Below, piece by piece: positions 9,244 to 18,830 of a stretch of DNA of 64,000 nucleotides. Made by a program: the position numbers and the translations under genes. A model generated the notes under the pieces. The model was not told the DNA's origin and searched no databases. It was given only the letters and a program-made list of their open reading frames with translations. Every line of letters begins with the position of its first letter. The first letter of the stretch is position 1. Source of the stretch: Pyrobaculum ferrireducens (GTDB lineage: Archaea; Thermoproteota; Thermoprotei; Thermoproteales; Thermoproteaceae); NCBI RefSeq assembly GCF_000234805.1, contig NC_016645.1, positions 1,216,391 to 1,280,390 on the forward strand, given 5' to 3'.

Positions 9244-9591
9244 ATGGAGGAGTTCAAAAAGGCAATGGAGGAGATTTCTAAATCTCTACAGAAAATGGTG
9301 GAGGAGCTCAAGGAGAAGAGGGACTACAGACTGGTGGAGGAGGGGGACGAGGTGAGAATTGAAATCGACATGCCGGGGCTGGAGCCCAGCGACATATCGC
9401 TCTCAGTGACTAAAGACGGCACAGCTCTGAGGGCGGAGGGCGCTAGGGGGGATAGGAAATACTCTAGGCACATCCGCCTCCCCGTGAAGATAGATCCCAG
9501 CTCAATCTCGGCGCTGTATAGAAACGGCGTCTTGACCATCACAGCCAGGAAGGTGAAAGAGGAGGAGATCAGGATACCAGTAAGGGGCTGA
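9244..9591 (+). CDS. hsp20: Small heat-shock protein, Hsp20/alpha-crystallin family
   Basis: The 115-residue chaperone has a short charged helical N-terminus (about 1-25), an alpha-crystallin domain (about 28-105) with the conserved NGVLTI strand, and the C-terminal I-x-I anchor (IRIPV) used for oligomer assembly. It would hold unfolding proteins in solution. A TATA box (about 9216-9224) sits 25 nt before the ATG, so it has its own leaderless promoter just after the transporter operon. Confidence 0.93.
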   Translation: MEEFKKAMEEISKSLQKMVEELKEKRDYRLVEEGDEVRIEIDMPGLEPSDISLSVTKDGTALRAEGARGDRKYSRHIRLPVKIDPSSISALYRNGVLTITARKVKEEEIRIPVRG

Positions 9592-9598
9592 TTTTTGC

Positions 9599-10027
9599 CT
9601 ACCCCCCAAGGAGTTTGTAAAGCGCCACTGCCAACTGTCCAGCGGAGCCGATGTCCTTCTCGACGGCGTGGCTTAAGACGGCGTTGGGCGGTAGCTCCCG
9701 GGGGGAGAAGACGAGGTCTGAGCCGTGTACCAGTAGCATCACCCTGCCGTCCGCCTTTTCGACCGGCTTGGTATCTCTGTCCGGCCTACCCAGGGCGTAG
9801 ATGACGTCAGGCCTCAGCACCTCCACAGCGTCTTTTACGTCGTTGAAAACCAGGACCTCGCCCCCCATCTTAAACGCCAGCTTGAAGAGGTCCCCAATCT
9901 GCTGAGCCGCCGCGCCGAAGACTTTAATAAGCGCAAACCGCCTAACTCCGAAGCCGTATGTGATCTTCGCCAGCTCAAGCATCTTGGGGACGGAGCTTAT
10001 GTTGTAAACCGCGACAACCAGCTCCAT
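9599..10027 (-). CDS. Conserved archaeal protein, possible SPOUT/RecB-like fold
   Basis: This 142-residue soluble alpha/beta protein has regularly spaced hydrophobic strands (VVAVYNI, RFALIKVFG, VLVFND, VIYALG, RVMLLVHGSDL). The 'LVHGSDLVFSP' segment and overall pattern resemble an archaeal family annotated as SpoU-like methylase or RecB-family nuclease (COG4080-like), but I see no catalytic residues that prove either activity. The TATA box (10046-10055) lies 25 nt upstream of the ATG. The gene converges with hsp20. Confidence 0.5.
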   Translation of the reverse strand: MELVVAVYNISSVPKMLELAKITYGFGVRRFALIKVFGAAAQQIGDLFKLAFKMGGEVLVFNDVKDAVEVLRPDVIYALGRPDRDTKPVEKADGRVMLLVHGSDLVFSPRELPPNAVLSHAVEKDIGSAGQLAVALYKLLGG

Positions 10028-10048
10028 GGCGGCTACGATGAGTCCAAT

Positions 10049-10285
10049 TTATAAATTAACCCTGGCCGCCACGCAGTTGCCTCCCTCACACTCAACGAAG
10101 AAGGGCGTCTTCACCAGCACGAGGAGGCCTTTTCTAAACTCCTCAAGAGGCTCCGGCAACACAACCGTCTTTCCGCACAGGTGGATCTCCCGCCCCTCGA
10201 TCCTAAACGTAAACACATCTGCGCAGGGCTCCAGCTCCATGTCTATAATAGCCACGTCACGGACGCGTACCACCTTGACTATCAT
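10049..10285 (-). CDS. Conserved hypothetical protein, 78 aa
   Basis: This small, mostly beta-strand protein has three cysteines near positions 21, 37 and 66 and I do not recognise it. It begins inside the 3' end of the nucleoside phosphorylase gene, so it is probably cotranscribed. ATG 10285 is chosen over an in-frame TTG three codons upstream. Confidence 0.55.
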   Translation of the reverse strand: MIVKVVRVRDVAIIDMELEPCADVFTFRIEGREIHLCGKTVVLPEPLEEFRKGLLVLVKTPFFVECEGGNCVAARVNL

Positions 10286-11042
10286 ACTCGGCAAGTATCC
10301 TCACCGCCTCGTTGGCCACCCTAATGGCGTCCTCCACGCCTACCTCGGGGGCGAACTCGTCTGTCTCGCGGTTGGCAATCGCCGCGTAGACGCCCCCCGC
10401 CCTGGCGCCGTAGATCGACGAGAGGGTAAAGATGGTGGCGGACTCCATCTCAAATGAAACCACCCCGAGGCTCCTCAAAGTGTCTATCAGCCCCCGGGCC
10501 CACGGCGGGAGGAACCCCCCGTGGCCCGGCCTCTCCTGGCCTACGTAGAACGAGTCAGTGGAGGCCACTATGCCGACGTGGTACCTAACCCCCAGCGCCT
10601 CCGCGGCGGTGACGAGGGCAGACACCACTCTCCAGTGGGCCACCGCCGGGTACTCCGGCGGGGCGTACCACCTAGAGGCGCCGTCCCACCTCACCGCCGC
10701 CACGCCTATTACAAGGTCGCCCAGCTTCACCTCCCGCCTCAGCGCCCCCGTGGTCCCCACTCTAATAAAGGTGTCCGCCCCGGCCTGGAGGAGCTCCTCA
10801 ACGGCGATGGCGGTGGAGCCCGAGCCGATGCCCGTAGACGTAGCCGCTATCTGGACGCCCTTGTACCTGCCGACCCACGTGACGAATTCCCGGTTCCTAG
10901 CCACCTCCCTAGCCCCCTCCCAGTGCCGCGCTATCAGCGGCACCCTCCCGGGGTCGCCGGGTAGCAACACGTAGCGCGGAACCTCCCCCGGCGCGACTAA
11001 GATGTGATACGCCTTGCCGCCGACAACCGGCCTCTGGGCCAT
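10257..11042 (-). CDS. Uridine phosphorylase / PNP-1 family nucleoside phosphorylase
   Basis: This 261-residue enzyme of the NP-I family cleaves nucleosides with phosphate to give base plus (deoxy)ribose-1-phosphate. Visible motifs are the phosphate-binding LLPGDPGRV (about 27-35), the substrate loop 'STGIGSGSTAIAVEEL', IRVGTTGAL, and FEMESATIF near residue 197, whose Glu-Met-Glu reads ribose hydroxyls; 'EMESAT' is the uridine phosphorylase version. The length is normal for the family. A leaderless promoter (11060-11069) is visible. Its position near a BMP-type importer fits nucleoside salvage. Confidence 0.9.
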   Translation of the reverse strand: MAQRPVVGGKAYHILVAPGEVPRYVLLPGDPGRVPLIARHWEGAREVARNREFVTWVGRYKGVQIAATSTGIGSGSTAIAVEELLQAGADTFIRVGTTGALRREVKLGDLVIGVAAVRWDGASRWYAPPEYPAVAHWRVVSALVTAAEALGVRYHVGIVASTDSFYVGQERPGHGGFLPPWARGLIDTLRSLGVVSFEMESATIFTLSSIYGARAGGVYAAIANRETDEFAPEVGVEDAIRVANEAVRILAEYDSQGGTRP

Positions 11043-11051
11043 GACAGTGGC

Positions 11052-11294
11052 TCAACCCGGTGTTTTAATACGTAGCGCCCTAACCAAGTTGATAAAAGAC
11101 AAGACACTCGACAACGCGTTTAATACCGTGAACACCGCGTCGCCCAGCACCGCGGCGTATATAGTCAAGGCCACGCTGCCGAAGAAGTACAACACAGTTA
11201 AGTCAAGCGGCGGAGGCGGCCCCCTCCTCGCTATGTTCACAGCCCAGGCGGCGGCTATCAGCAAGAGGCCTATGAGGCCGAGGACTTGGATCAT
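11052..11294 (-). CDS. Small three-helix membrane protein, 80 aa
   Basis: The protein is almost entirely hydrophobic: helices at about 3-22, 32-52 and 55-73 with a Pro-rich loop (PPPPLD) between the first two. The size and pattern are like single PQ-loop-type or CBU_0592-like units, but this is not certain. Its ATG overlaps the stop of the mevalonate kinase reading frame (ATGA), making it the last gene of that operon. Confidence 0.6.
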   Translation of the reverse strand: MIQVLGLIGLLLIAAAWAVNIARRGPPPPLDLTVLYFFGSVALTIYAAVLGDAVFTVLNALSSVLSFINLVRALRIKTPG

Positions 11295-12239
11295 ACAGCG
11301 GCGGCGCCTCCGCGGTAGATAGAAACTTTGTAGTAGGGGTGGCCCCAGGCGGTCAGCATCTTCTCCACCACCTCCCCCTCCCGGGGCAGTATCAACACAA
11401 CGCCGCCGCGGCCCGCGCCGCTTATCTTACCTCCGTAGATAAACGGCCTCAACTTCTCGAGGAGGTTCACCACTCTGCCGTCGACGACGCCCAAGGCGCC
11501 TAGTAGCCAGTTGTCTATCTCCATGAGCTCGCCGACGCACCCCCCAGTCTCCCCTCGCCAGACACCCCTCCGCCTCATCGACGACGCGTCCAATGGCGTC
11601 GATCACCGAAGCAGCAGAGCGCCGCCTCTCCAACAGCGACTTGACATCTCTGACGATCTCCCCCGTGGTGCCGAAGCGGGGAAGCACCACAACGTAGAAC
11701 GGGGGGAGGTCCACGTTCAGCCTCTCGACGCGGAAGGGGTTGGCCCATATCTTCAGCACCCCGCCGAGGGAAACCGTGGCAGTATCCATGGGGGAGGCTA
11801 TCCCCTGGACCTCGAGCTCCACCCTGTGCCCCAGCTTCGCCAGCTCCTCGGCGCCCGCCTCGGCGCCGGCGCAGTGGGAATACGCCTTCAACAGCCCCAC
11901 AGACACCGCGGCCGACGTGGCTGCCCCAACGCTGGGCGGCAAGTCGCTCCTTATCGAAAACCTAGCGGCCAGCCTCCCCCACCTCTCCTCTGCAATTCTA
12001 AGAGCTATCTCGACGTATGAGAGGAACTTCTCCACCCCCACAGCTTCCGCGCGCCCCTCTCCAGGCCGGTACCTCAACACGGCGGGAGGCCCCAGAGTCT
12101 CCACCACAAGATCGCCCCCCACCTTGCACTCGATGTAGACGCCTTTGTCTATGGTGGCTGATATGGCGGGCTTGCCGTAGACCACCGCGTGTTCTCCAAA
12201 CAGCTTTACAACACCTGGGGCGAAAATCCTAACAGACAC
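11291..12239 (-). pseudogene. mvk: Mevalonate kinase, single frameshift in a G run
   Basis: GHMP kinase of the archaeal isoprenoid (membrane lipid) pathway, phosphorylating mevalonate. Present are the N-terminal 'PGVVKLFGEHAVVYGKPA' motif, the ATP loop 'LPPSVGAATSAA' (about 99-110), the catalytic Asp in 'SPMDTATVSLGG' and, in another frame, 'GGKISGAGRGG' of motif 3. The two parts join if one base is removed from the six-base run at 11540-11545; the annotated frame otherwise ends in Arg-rich nonsense. The repaired protein has about 315 residues, normal for the family. Because the pathway is essential, sequencing error, frameshifting or slippage heterogeneity are all possible. Confidence 0.88.
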
Positions 12240-12260
12240 GGGACGAGGCGGCTGGGGGGT

Positions 12261-13295
12261 TTAAAAAAGCGACGCCAGCGACCCAGCTACCTCCTCCTCG
12301 CTGGGGCCCTCCTTCTTCTCCTCCACAGCCTCCTCCTTGGGGGCCTCCGCCTGTTGCGCGGCCTGCGGCTGGGCGGCTGGCTGAGGCGCCGCTACGGAGA
12401 TACCAAGCTCCGGGGCCCTACCGGCGACGGCCGCGGCTAAGGCGTTCGCCTCGGCAACAGCCCTGCTGAGCAACACAGGCAACGTCTCCCTTGTCACAAC
12501 ACCCAGCCTCGCCGCCAGCGCCACCGCCCTCATGTGGGCGGCCGGCAACACCACCTGCAACACCTCCCTCGTCGGGTACACCACGTTAAGCGCGAGGTTC
12601 CTCGCGTAGGTAGCCGCCGCCTCGAAGAGCTCTCTGTACTTCGCCACGTCTATAACCAGCTCGGAGATGTCCACGTACCTCTGCCCCCTCCAGATCACCC
12701 CCAGAAGCCTCAGCTGTTCAAAAATAGGCTCGATGCCCACTACTCTCAACACCTCGGCCATCTCCGGCGTTATCTCCTGGCCGGCCTTGGCCACCACGGT
12801 GTCCTTAGCTATCCAGATCTTGCCCTCCTGCACCCTGGTGGGGATCTTCAGCTTGCCGAATTTCGAAATAATGGGGCCGGGGGAGGCGTTGGTAGGCCCA
12901 GCCGGCACCACGATGTCAAAGGGAGCTTTGTCTCCCGGTTGCGCCGCCCTCCTCACGCTGTTCTCAGCCACGATTTTGATAACCTCCGCGGGATTCACCT
13001 CGGTAAAGAAGAACCCCACCTCGCCCCTCACCCTCTCCGCCACCTCCGCAGGCACGCCGCCGAAGACCTTGGCAAACGCTATCTTGAACAGGGTAGGCTT
13101 GATTACCTTCACAGCGCCGTAGGGCCTCAGCCTGTACCTATACTCATTCAAAACCCTCGACGAGAGACCGTGGAGATCAAAGAGGAACACGTACGGGTAT
13201 TTTCTCAACAGCTCAACAGCCTCGTTTACGATCCTAACCTTACTCTGCGGGTAGGGCCTCGACCTGGCGTACGCCCTCTTACCTATAGCCAGCAT
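12261..13295 (-). CDS. rpl10: Large-subunit ribosomal protein L10 (P0)
   Basis: The 344-residue P0-type protein is the base of the ribosomal stalk that recruits elongation factors. The N-terminal RNA-binding domain contains 'YPYVFLFDLHGLSS'. The C-terminus is an Ala/Pro/Gln-rich hinge followed by Glu/Lys-rich sequence ending 'GSLASLF', the factor-binding tail shared with L12. ATG 13295 is preferred over the TTG one codon earlier because the TATA box is centred about 13320. L12, which often follows L10 in other archaea, is not next; mevalonate kinase is. Confidence 0.95.
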   Translation of the reverse strand: MLAIGKRAYARSRPYPQSKVRIVNEAVELLRKYPYVFLFDLHGLSSRVLNEYRYRLRPYGAVKVIKPTLFKIAFAKVFGGVPAEVAERVRGEVGFFFTEVNPAEVIKIVAENSVRRAAQPGDKAPFDIVVPAGPTNASPGPIISKFGKLKIPTRVQEGKIWIAKDTVVAKAGQEITPEMAEVLRVVGIEPIFEQLRLLGVIWRGQRYVDISELVIDVAKYRELFEAAATYARNLALNVVYPTREVLQVVLPAAHMRAVALAARLGVVTRETLPVLLSRAVAEANALAAAVAGRAPELGISVAAPQPAAQPQAAQQAEAPKEEAVEEKKEGPSEEEVAGSLASLF

Positions 13296-13342
13296 CAAGT
13301 CGTGGAGTTTGTGAGTTATTTAAATTTGAGTGGAGGGGGTCC

Positions 13343-14011
13343 CTATTTGACTAAAGCCTCGGCGGCTCTTATCTTGACAGGCGGCCCCATCGTCTTTTTG
13401 ATATATATGTCGTCTAGGTACTGCCTCAGAGGGAACCTCCTATTCACTTCCTCAAGCACCGCCAGAGCGTTGTCTAGAATCTCCTTGGGGTCCTGGGCCT
13501 CTGACCCTATCCTCACCTTGATAACAGGCTCGTTTCTAAGCCTCACCCTAACTGCCCGCTTCAGCCTCTCCACAACTGCCTTGACCTCTACATTCGGCGG
13601 CACCACCTCCGGCATCTTGCCGCGGGGGCCGAAGATGGGGCCTACCACTCTGCCGAGAAGCGGCATTAAGTCGGGCGGCGCTATGAAGAAGTCGTACTGC
13701 TTCGCCAGCTTTCTAATAGCTCTCTTGTTTCCAGAGAGGCCCTCCACCTGGTCCCTGGTGATGACGGCGTCGACACCTGCGTTTCGGGCATTTACCTCAA
13801 ATGCGCCGTGGGCAAACGCTGCGATTTTATTAGGCTTAGGCGGGTGGGGAAGCTCGACAAGTAGGTTAATACGGTTCTCAGGCTTGCTCAGGTCCACCCC
13901 CCTCAAGACGACTATAAGCTCCACGCTCTGTTTAAAACGCCTCTGTCTGCCCCTCTTCAACGCCTCGGCGATCTTGGCCAGGAAAGCCTCTTTGTTTACT
14001 ACGGCACTCAT
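13343..14011 (-). CDS. rpl1: 50S ribosomal protein L1
   Basis: The 222-residue protein builds the L1 stalk near the E site and can autoregulate in archaea by binding its own mRNA. Family motifs include '[16 protein letters not shown]' (central hinge) and '[17 protein letters not shown]' near the C-terminus. ATG 14011 forms an ATGA overlap with the L11 stop and is preferred to the in-frame GTG at 14020. A promoter for L10 lies in the 47-nt gap that follows. Confidence 0.95.
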   Translation of the reverse strand: MSAVVNKEAFLAKIAEALKRGRQRRFKQSVELIVVLRGVDLSKPENRINLLVELPHPPKPNKIAAFAHGAFEVNARNAGVDAVITRDQVEGLSGNKRAIRKLAKQYDFFIAPPDLMPLLGRVVGPIFGPRGKMPEVVPPNVEVKAVVERLKRAVRVRLRNEPVIKVRIGSEAQDPKEILDNALAVLEEVNRRFPLRQYLDDIYIKKTMGPPVKIRAAEALVK

Positions 14012-14511
14012 TGCCGCCACTGTTTCTCAAACTTATTTAAAATTTCGTCGTACTTACCCCCCTCCACGTCTTTCATCACCTCGTCGGCCCGCCTCCCGTC
14101 CACGCTTACGCCCATGGCCTTGCAGGTGCTGAGCAACTGCTTCACCGCCGATTTCAAGGACTTGGACTTAAGCTCGTCTTTCTTCAACAACGCTATCTCT
14201 ACCAGCTGCTCAAACGATATATCGCCAATAACCTCGCTTCTCGGGTCGTGGGCCCCGGTGTCCTTCCCAAAAAGCTTAAGAAACAAGTCGCCTATGGGGG
14301 GCAGGCTGACCTTAACCTCGTACCTAGCGGGCGAGGAAACCTCCACCTCCACCTTCTGCACTGGGTACTTCCCCACCTTTTTCAACTCCTCCTGCACTCT
14401 CTGCACGACGGCGTTGGGGTCGAGCCCCGCCTGCTTAAGGGCGTCTTGAAACTGGGGATTGACGGCCACCTTTCCGCCCTGCAGAGGCACAGCTATGACG
14501 CGCTTAGACAT
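14008..14511 (-). CDS. rpl11: 50S ribosomal protein L11
   Basis: This 167-residue rRNA-binding protein of the GTPase-associated centre has the N-terminal '[18 protein letters not shown]' region, the PPIGDLFLK segment, and the C-terminal '[24 protein letters not shown]' signature. It has its own TATA box (14531-14539), 25 nt before the ATG, and runs directly into L1 (ATGA overlap). Confidence 0.95.
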   Translation of the reverse strand: MSKRVIAVPLQGGKVAVNPQFQDALKQAGLDPNAVVQRVQEELKKVGKYPVQKVEVEVSSPARYEVKVSLPPIGDLFLKLFGKDTGAHDPRSEVIGDISFEQLVEIALLKKDELKSKSLKSAVKQLLSTCKAMGVSVDGRRADEVMKDVEGGKYDEILNKFEKQWRQ

Positions 14512-14555
14512 CGCCCCAGTAAAGGGCTTGATATAAAAGTTTTACCACTCCAAAC

Positions 14556-15014
14556 CTACTGGCCCTTCTTCACCAGCTTAACCTCGCTAATCTTCAAGTC
14601 GAGGGGCATTGGAAACGCGCTGTCTAGAAGCTCCACGCGGACAATGCCCTTCTCCTTATCTATAAAGGTAACCCTACCCCTGCTCCCCTTCAACACGTCG
14701 GCCGTTATCTCCACCTCGTCGTTGACATCTATCTCCACAGCCGGCTTGGCAGGCTTCAAGATCTTCATAACCTCATCCACGTTGGTGACCCCCCTCATCA
14801 CGCCCTTGACGTGCTTCACGCCGTACACCGCGCGGTTGACGGCTGGGAGGGACTCTCCCTCCATGAACAAGACCCCGAAGGACTCCGGAGGCACCACAAT
14901 TGAGTAGATGGGAATCTTAGCCGACTCGGCGCGCATCTTCAACACAATCACGACGTTGTACTCCTGCCGCGACACCACGCTCACTGTATACACAGGACAC
15001 CTCTCCTGTGCCAT
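14556..15014 (-). CDS. spt5: Transcription elongation factor Spt5 (NusG)
   Basis: The 152-residue protein has an NGN domain (about 8-90; 'ILKMRAESAKIPIYSIVVP') that clamps RNA polymerase and a KOW domain (about 95-145; 'GSRGRVTFIDKEKGIVRVELL'). This is the universally conserved elongation factor, here in its usual archaeal place between SecE and L11. Its ATG follows the SecE stop after one base. Confidence 0.94.
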   Translation of the reverse strand: MAQERCPVYTVSVVSRQEYNVVIVLKMRAESAKIPIYSIVVPPESFGVLFMEGESLPAVNRAVYGVKHVKGVMRGVTNVDEVMKILKPAKPAVEIDVNDEVEITADVLKGSRGRVTFIDKEKGIVRVELLDSAFPMPLDLKISEVKLVKKGQ

Positions 15015-15015
15015 A

Positions 15016-15315
15016 TCACCTCAGCTTAGCCATTAGGTATAGCAGAGCCGCCAAGATGACGCCTATAGATGTCAACGCCGCCACCGTCTCCTTCACGGGG
15101 TCGCCCAGGGTGGGGATCGTCGACCTCGCCACGGCGCTTTTGAGATACACCCCAGCTATGTGGAATACTATCTGGAACGCCCCGGCGATAAACGCCAGGA
15201 GTATTAAAAACCTCGCCGTGAGCTTAAACTCGTCGTCGTCAGGTCTGCTGGCTGTGGACACCACCCACTTGATGTCGCGCCAGAGGTTCTCCAGCTTTTC
15301 CTGTAGCGACGCCAC
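15016..15315 (-). CDS. secE: Preprotein translocase subunit SecE (Sec61 gamma)
   Basis: The 99-residue protein has an N-terminal amphipathic helix, two hydrophobic helices (about 34-56 and 74-95) and a linker 'TIPTLGDPVKETVAALTSIG', typical of SecE/Sec61-gamma next to spt5. Crenarchaeal SecE often has one membrane helix, so the second, preceding helix is worth noting. GTG 15315 lies 25 nt after a TATA box (15333-15341), and the gene heads the SecE-Spt5 unit. Confidence 0.8.
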   Translation of the reverse strand: MASLQEKLENLWRDIKWVVSTASRPDDDEFKLTARFLILLAFIAGAFQIVFHIAGVYLKSAVARSTIPTLGDPVKETVAALTSIGVILAALLYLMAKLR

Positions 15316-15344
15316 GCACCAATTCTAAAGCCTCTATAAAAGTT

Positions 15345-16262
15345 TTAGGCCACCAACTGCCCAATGTAATCCTGCTTAGAGAAGGGGACCAAATCCCTGT
15401 AGGTCTGGCCGACCCCCAGGAAGTAGACAGGCCTCTTCAAAGTGTAGAGAAACGTCAGTATGGAGCCCCCCTTGGGGTAGGCGTCCACCTTCGTGGCTAT
15501 CATGCCATCTATCTTTACATATTTAGAGTAGTACCTGGCAATTTCAAGGGCCTCGTTTCCCAACTGCGCGTCGAAGACAAAGACAGAGTAGTGCGGCTCG
15601 GCGACCCGCTGGATTTTGCTCAATTCCTGCATGAGGTTGGCGTCGGTGTGCATACGCCCCGCCGTGTCTATAAGCACGAAGTGAATCCCCCTAGACCTGG
15701 CGTGCTGGACCGCATCGAAGGCGACGGCGGCGGGATCCGCGCCGTAGGGCCCCCCGACGACCCTAAACCCCACGCGCCTGCCGTGTTCCTCCAACTGCTC
15801 CCTCGCCCCGGCCCTGAAGGTATCCGCAGCAGCCGCCACGACTTTGTAGCCCATTTCTTGCAGTTTGAAGGCGAGCTTCGCCAAGGTGGTGGTCTTCCCA
15901 TAGCCGTTTGGGCCGAGGAACATCACCACCACAGGCCTCGCGCCCTCCATCACCCTCCTGGCGTCTTGGTAGAAGTCCACGTCTGGGACGTCGCTCAACA
16001 CGCCGAGGAGGGCGTCGAAGACCGCCTTCTTCACCACCTTGTCCCTGTCGCCGAATCTCGGCACCCTCACCCCCACAAGCCTCTTCTTAAGCTCCTCCGA
16101 CACCGCGTCAGCCACCTCCACCGCCACGTCGCTCTCCACCAGGTCGATGTACAAGTCGTCGACAAGCCTCTCCACCTCCTTCGCGTCGAGGGCGTCCTCT
16201 TTAACTGTACTTACTACAGATTCGACAAATTTAGCAAAAGTCTTCTTAAGCCTGTCAAACAT
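15345..16262 (-). CDS. ftsY: Signal recognition particle receptor FtsY
   Basis: This 305-residue SRP GTPase has an N-terminal helical N domain (1-95) followed by the G domain with G1 LGPNGYGKTTTLAKLA (about 118-133), the SRP-specific DTFRAGAREQL, G3 DTAGR and G4 TKVDAYPKGG. With SRP it docks ribosomes making membrane or exported proteins on the Sec channel, and it sits upstream of secE. The acidic A domain of bacterial FtsY is absent, which is normal in archaea. The ATG overlaps the prefoldin stop by one base. Confidence 0.96.
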   Translation of the reverse strand: MFDRLKKTFAKFVESVVSTVKEDALDAKEVERLVDDLYIDLVESDVAVEVADAVSEELKKRLVGVRVPRFGDRDKVVKKAVFDALLGVLSDVPDVDFYQDARRVMEGARPVVVMFLGPNGYGKTTTLAKLAFKLQEMGYKVVAAAADTFRAGAREQLEEHGRRVGFRVVGGPYGADPAAVAFDAVQHARSRGIHFVLIDTAGRMHTDANLMQELSKIQRVAEPHYSVFVFDAQLGNEALEIARYYSKYVKIDGMIATKVDAYPKGGSILTFLYTLKRPVYFLGVGQTYRDLVPFSKQDYIGQLVA

Positions 16263-16660
16263 TACCTAATCCCGAGGCTCTCCAGCACCTGCCTAAGCTG
16301 GGCCGCCCTCGCCGCGAGCCTCTCGATATTCTCTTCAAGAGACGTCTTCAACCTAGAATACTCCTCAATCCTCTCGTTGAGAATCCTCTCGGCGTTGTCC
16401 AAATCGAGAAAGGCGTGGTACCTCGCGCCGAGGGGAGTCAACACCTCCCTCACCTCGAAGACACCCCTGGCGAACAGCCCGGCGCCGATGTGCACAAGCC
16501 TCTCCCCGTCCCCACTCTTCAAAAGCCTCACCCCGTCTAGAGCCGTAGTGAGCTCCTCAAGAAGCTCCAGCACAGTCGAGTGTTGCGCCTGGAGGCTGGC
16601 GAGGAGCTCCCCAACCACCTGGTACTCCTCCAGAAGCCTCTGGACATCCTGCCGAGACAT
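16262..16660 (-). CDS. pfdA: Prefoldin alpha subunit
   Basis: The 132-residue protein consists of two long coiled-coil helices (about 4-48 and 88-130) bridged by beta hairpins ('VHIGAGLFARGVFEVREVLTPLG'), the jellyfish-leg subunit of the hexameric archaeal chaperone that passes unfolded chains to the thermosome. It sits in the translation cluster with LX and FtsY on either side, two bases after the LX stop. Confidence 0.92.
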   Translation of the reverse strand: MSRQDVQRLLEEYQVVGELLASLQAQHSTVLELLEELTTALDGVRLLKSGDGERLVHIGAGLFARGVFEVREVLTPLGARYHAFLDLDNAERILNERIEEYSRLKTSLEENIERLAARAAQLRQVLESLGIR

Positions 16661-16662
16661 GT

Positions 16663-16899
16663 TTAGTACCTAATCACCTTGTCAATATTCATCAAGATCT
16701 TGACGTCCTCAGACCGCGCCTCCTCTGGGGAGATGACAGACACCTCCCTGATCCTAATCTGCGTCCTTGACAATTTGTGCCTGCTGCCTATCAGGGAGTA
16801 GGCCTTCTCCACGGCGTCGTACGGCTTCTCGCCGACAACCTCAAGTCTGAATTTCATACCGGTGGTGGCCTCCCCAACGACTCTGTAAATCTTGGGCAT
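16663..16899 (-). CDS. rplX: 50S ribosomal protein L18Ae (LX)
   Basis: This 78-residue LX protein is recognised by 'YRVVGEATTG...RLEVVGEKPYDAVEKAYSLIGSRHKLSRTQIRI' in the first two thirds. It binds the large subunit near 5S rRNA. In archaea it is commonly linked to prefoldin alpha and eIF6, exactly as here. Confidence 0.94.
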   Translation of the reverse strand: MPKIYRVVGEATTGMKFRLEVVGEKPYDAVEKAYSLIGSRHKLSRTQIRIREVSVISPEEARSEDVKILMNIDKVIRY

Positions 16900-16929
16900 A
16901 GCGGCGAGTCTATAGGCAACTTAAAAAGT

Positions 16930-17977
<1,048 letters not shown>

Positions 17978-18065
17978 AAGCAAATCTCGCCCCTTCTTAT
18001 TATACTTTTCTTCGTAACTTTTTCAAGCAAAGTAAAGAAGATAAACCCACTGCCCAAGATACAAT

Positions 18066-18830
18066 GTGATCGACCCGGAGAAGCTACACCAGCTAGTCCT
18101 GAGGTTCGCGGTGAGGGAGGAGGGGGGCGTGGTGTATAGGCGCTATAGGCGCTTCCGCGGAGATAGGTGGTACGGAGGCATCGCCACGGCAGACGTGGTG
18201 GGGTGCAACTTGAGGTGCGGGATGTGCTGGGCCTGGCGCAACACCTCATACGTCCTCGCGGCGGGGGATTGGATGGCCCCCTGGGACGTGGCCAGGCGGC
18301 TGGATAAAATCGCCAGAGACAGAGGCTACCGGCAGGTTAGGATATCCGGCGGGGAGCCCCTAATAGCGCCCAGACACCTCCTAGCCGTGGTCGACCACCT
18401 ACCCCACTACATCTTTGTCGTGGAGACAAACGGCATCTTGATAGACAGGCCAGTCGCCAGGGAGCTAGCCGCGAGGCCCAACGCCGTGGTGCGGGTCTCC
18501 ATAAAGGGGGCCACGCCGCGGGAATTTGCAAAAATTACAGCCTCGCCAGAGGCCTACTTCTACAAACAGCTTGAGGCCCTCCGCCACCTCGTGGAGAGCG
18601 GGATGTTGCCGTGTCGCGACGTGTACCCAGCCGCCATGCTGGGCTTCTCCACAGACGAATCTGCAAAAGAGCTGGAGAGAGCCCTGGCGGACATAGACCC
18701 CAGACTGCCTAGTTGCCTAGACGTGGAGTACGTCATCTTGTACCCCCACGTGGTGAAGCTAATGGCCGCCCGGGGGCTCACCCCCACCAGAGCCGTGACG
18801 CCCAGCGGAGTCCCCGCCTTCATGATATGA
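18066..18830 (+). CDS. Radical SAM protein
   Basis: The 254-residue enzyme has the 4Fe-4S/SAM motif CNLRCGMC (about residues 48-55), then 'VRISGGEPL' as the glycine-rich SAM-binding strand. The rest is a TIM-barrel-like series without an obvious second cluster. It resembles archaeal PflA-like radical SAM proteins; the substrate is unknown. It starts at GTG 18066, about 25 nt after a TATA-like GATAAACC, and overlaps the DNA glycosylase gene by ATGA. Confidence 0.88.
   Translation: MIDPEKLHQLVLRFAVREEGGVVYRRYRRFRGDRWYGGIATADVVGCNLRCGMCWAWRNTSYVLAAGDWMAPWDVARRLDKIARDRGYRQVRISGGEPLIAPRHLLAVVDHLPHYIFVVETNGILIDRPVARELAARPNAVVRVSIKGATPREFAKITASPEAYFYKQLEALRHLVESGMLPCRDVYPAAMLGFSTDESAKELERALADIDPRLPSCLDVEYVILYPHVVKLMAARGLTPTRAVTPSGVPAFMI

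Noticed and set aside
12240-12260. Search for L12 after L10
   Set aside because: Only 21 bases separate L10 from mevalonate kinase; L12 is simply not here.
12534-14132. Very long plus-strand open frame (532 codons)
   Set aside because: Antisense to L10, L1 and the end of L11; composition is the His/Arg/Pro-rich type produced by the reverse strand of GC-rich genes.
15591-16673. Plus-strand open frame of 360 codons
   Set aside because: Antisense to FtsY and prefoldin alpha, which have clear family motifs.
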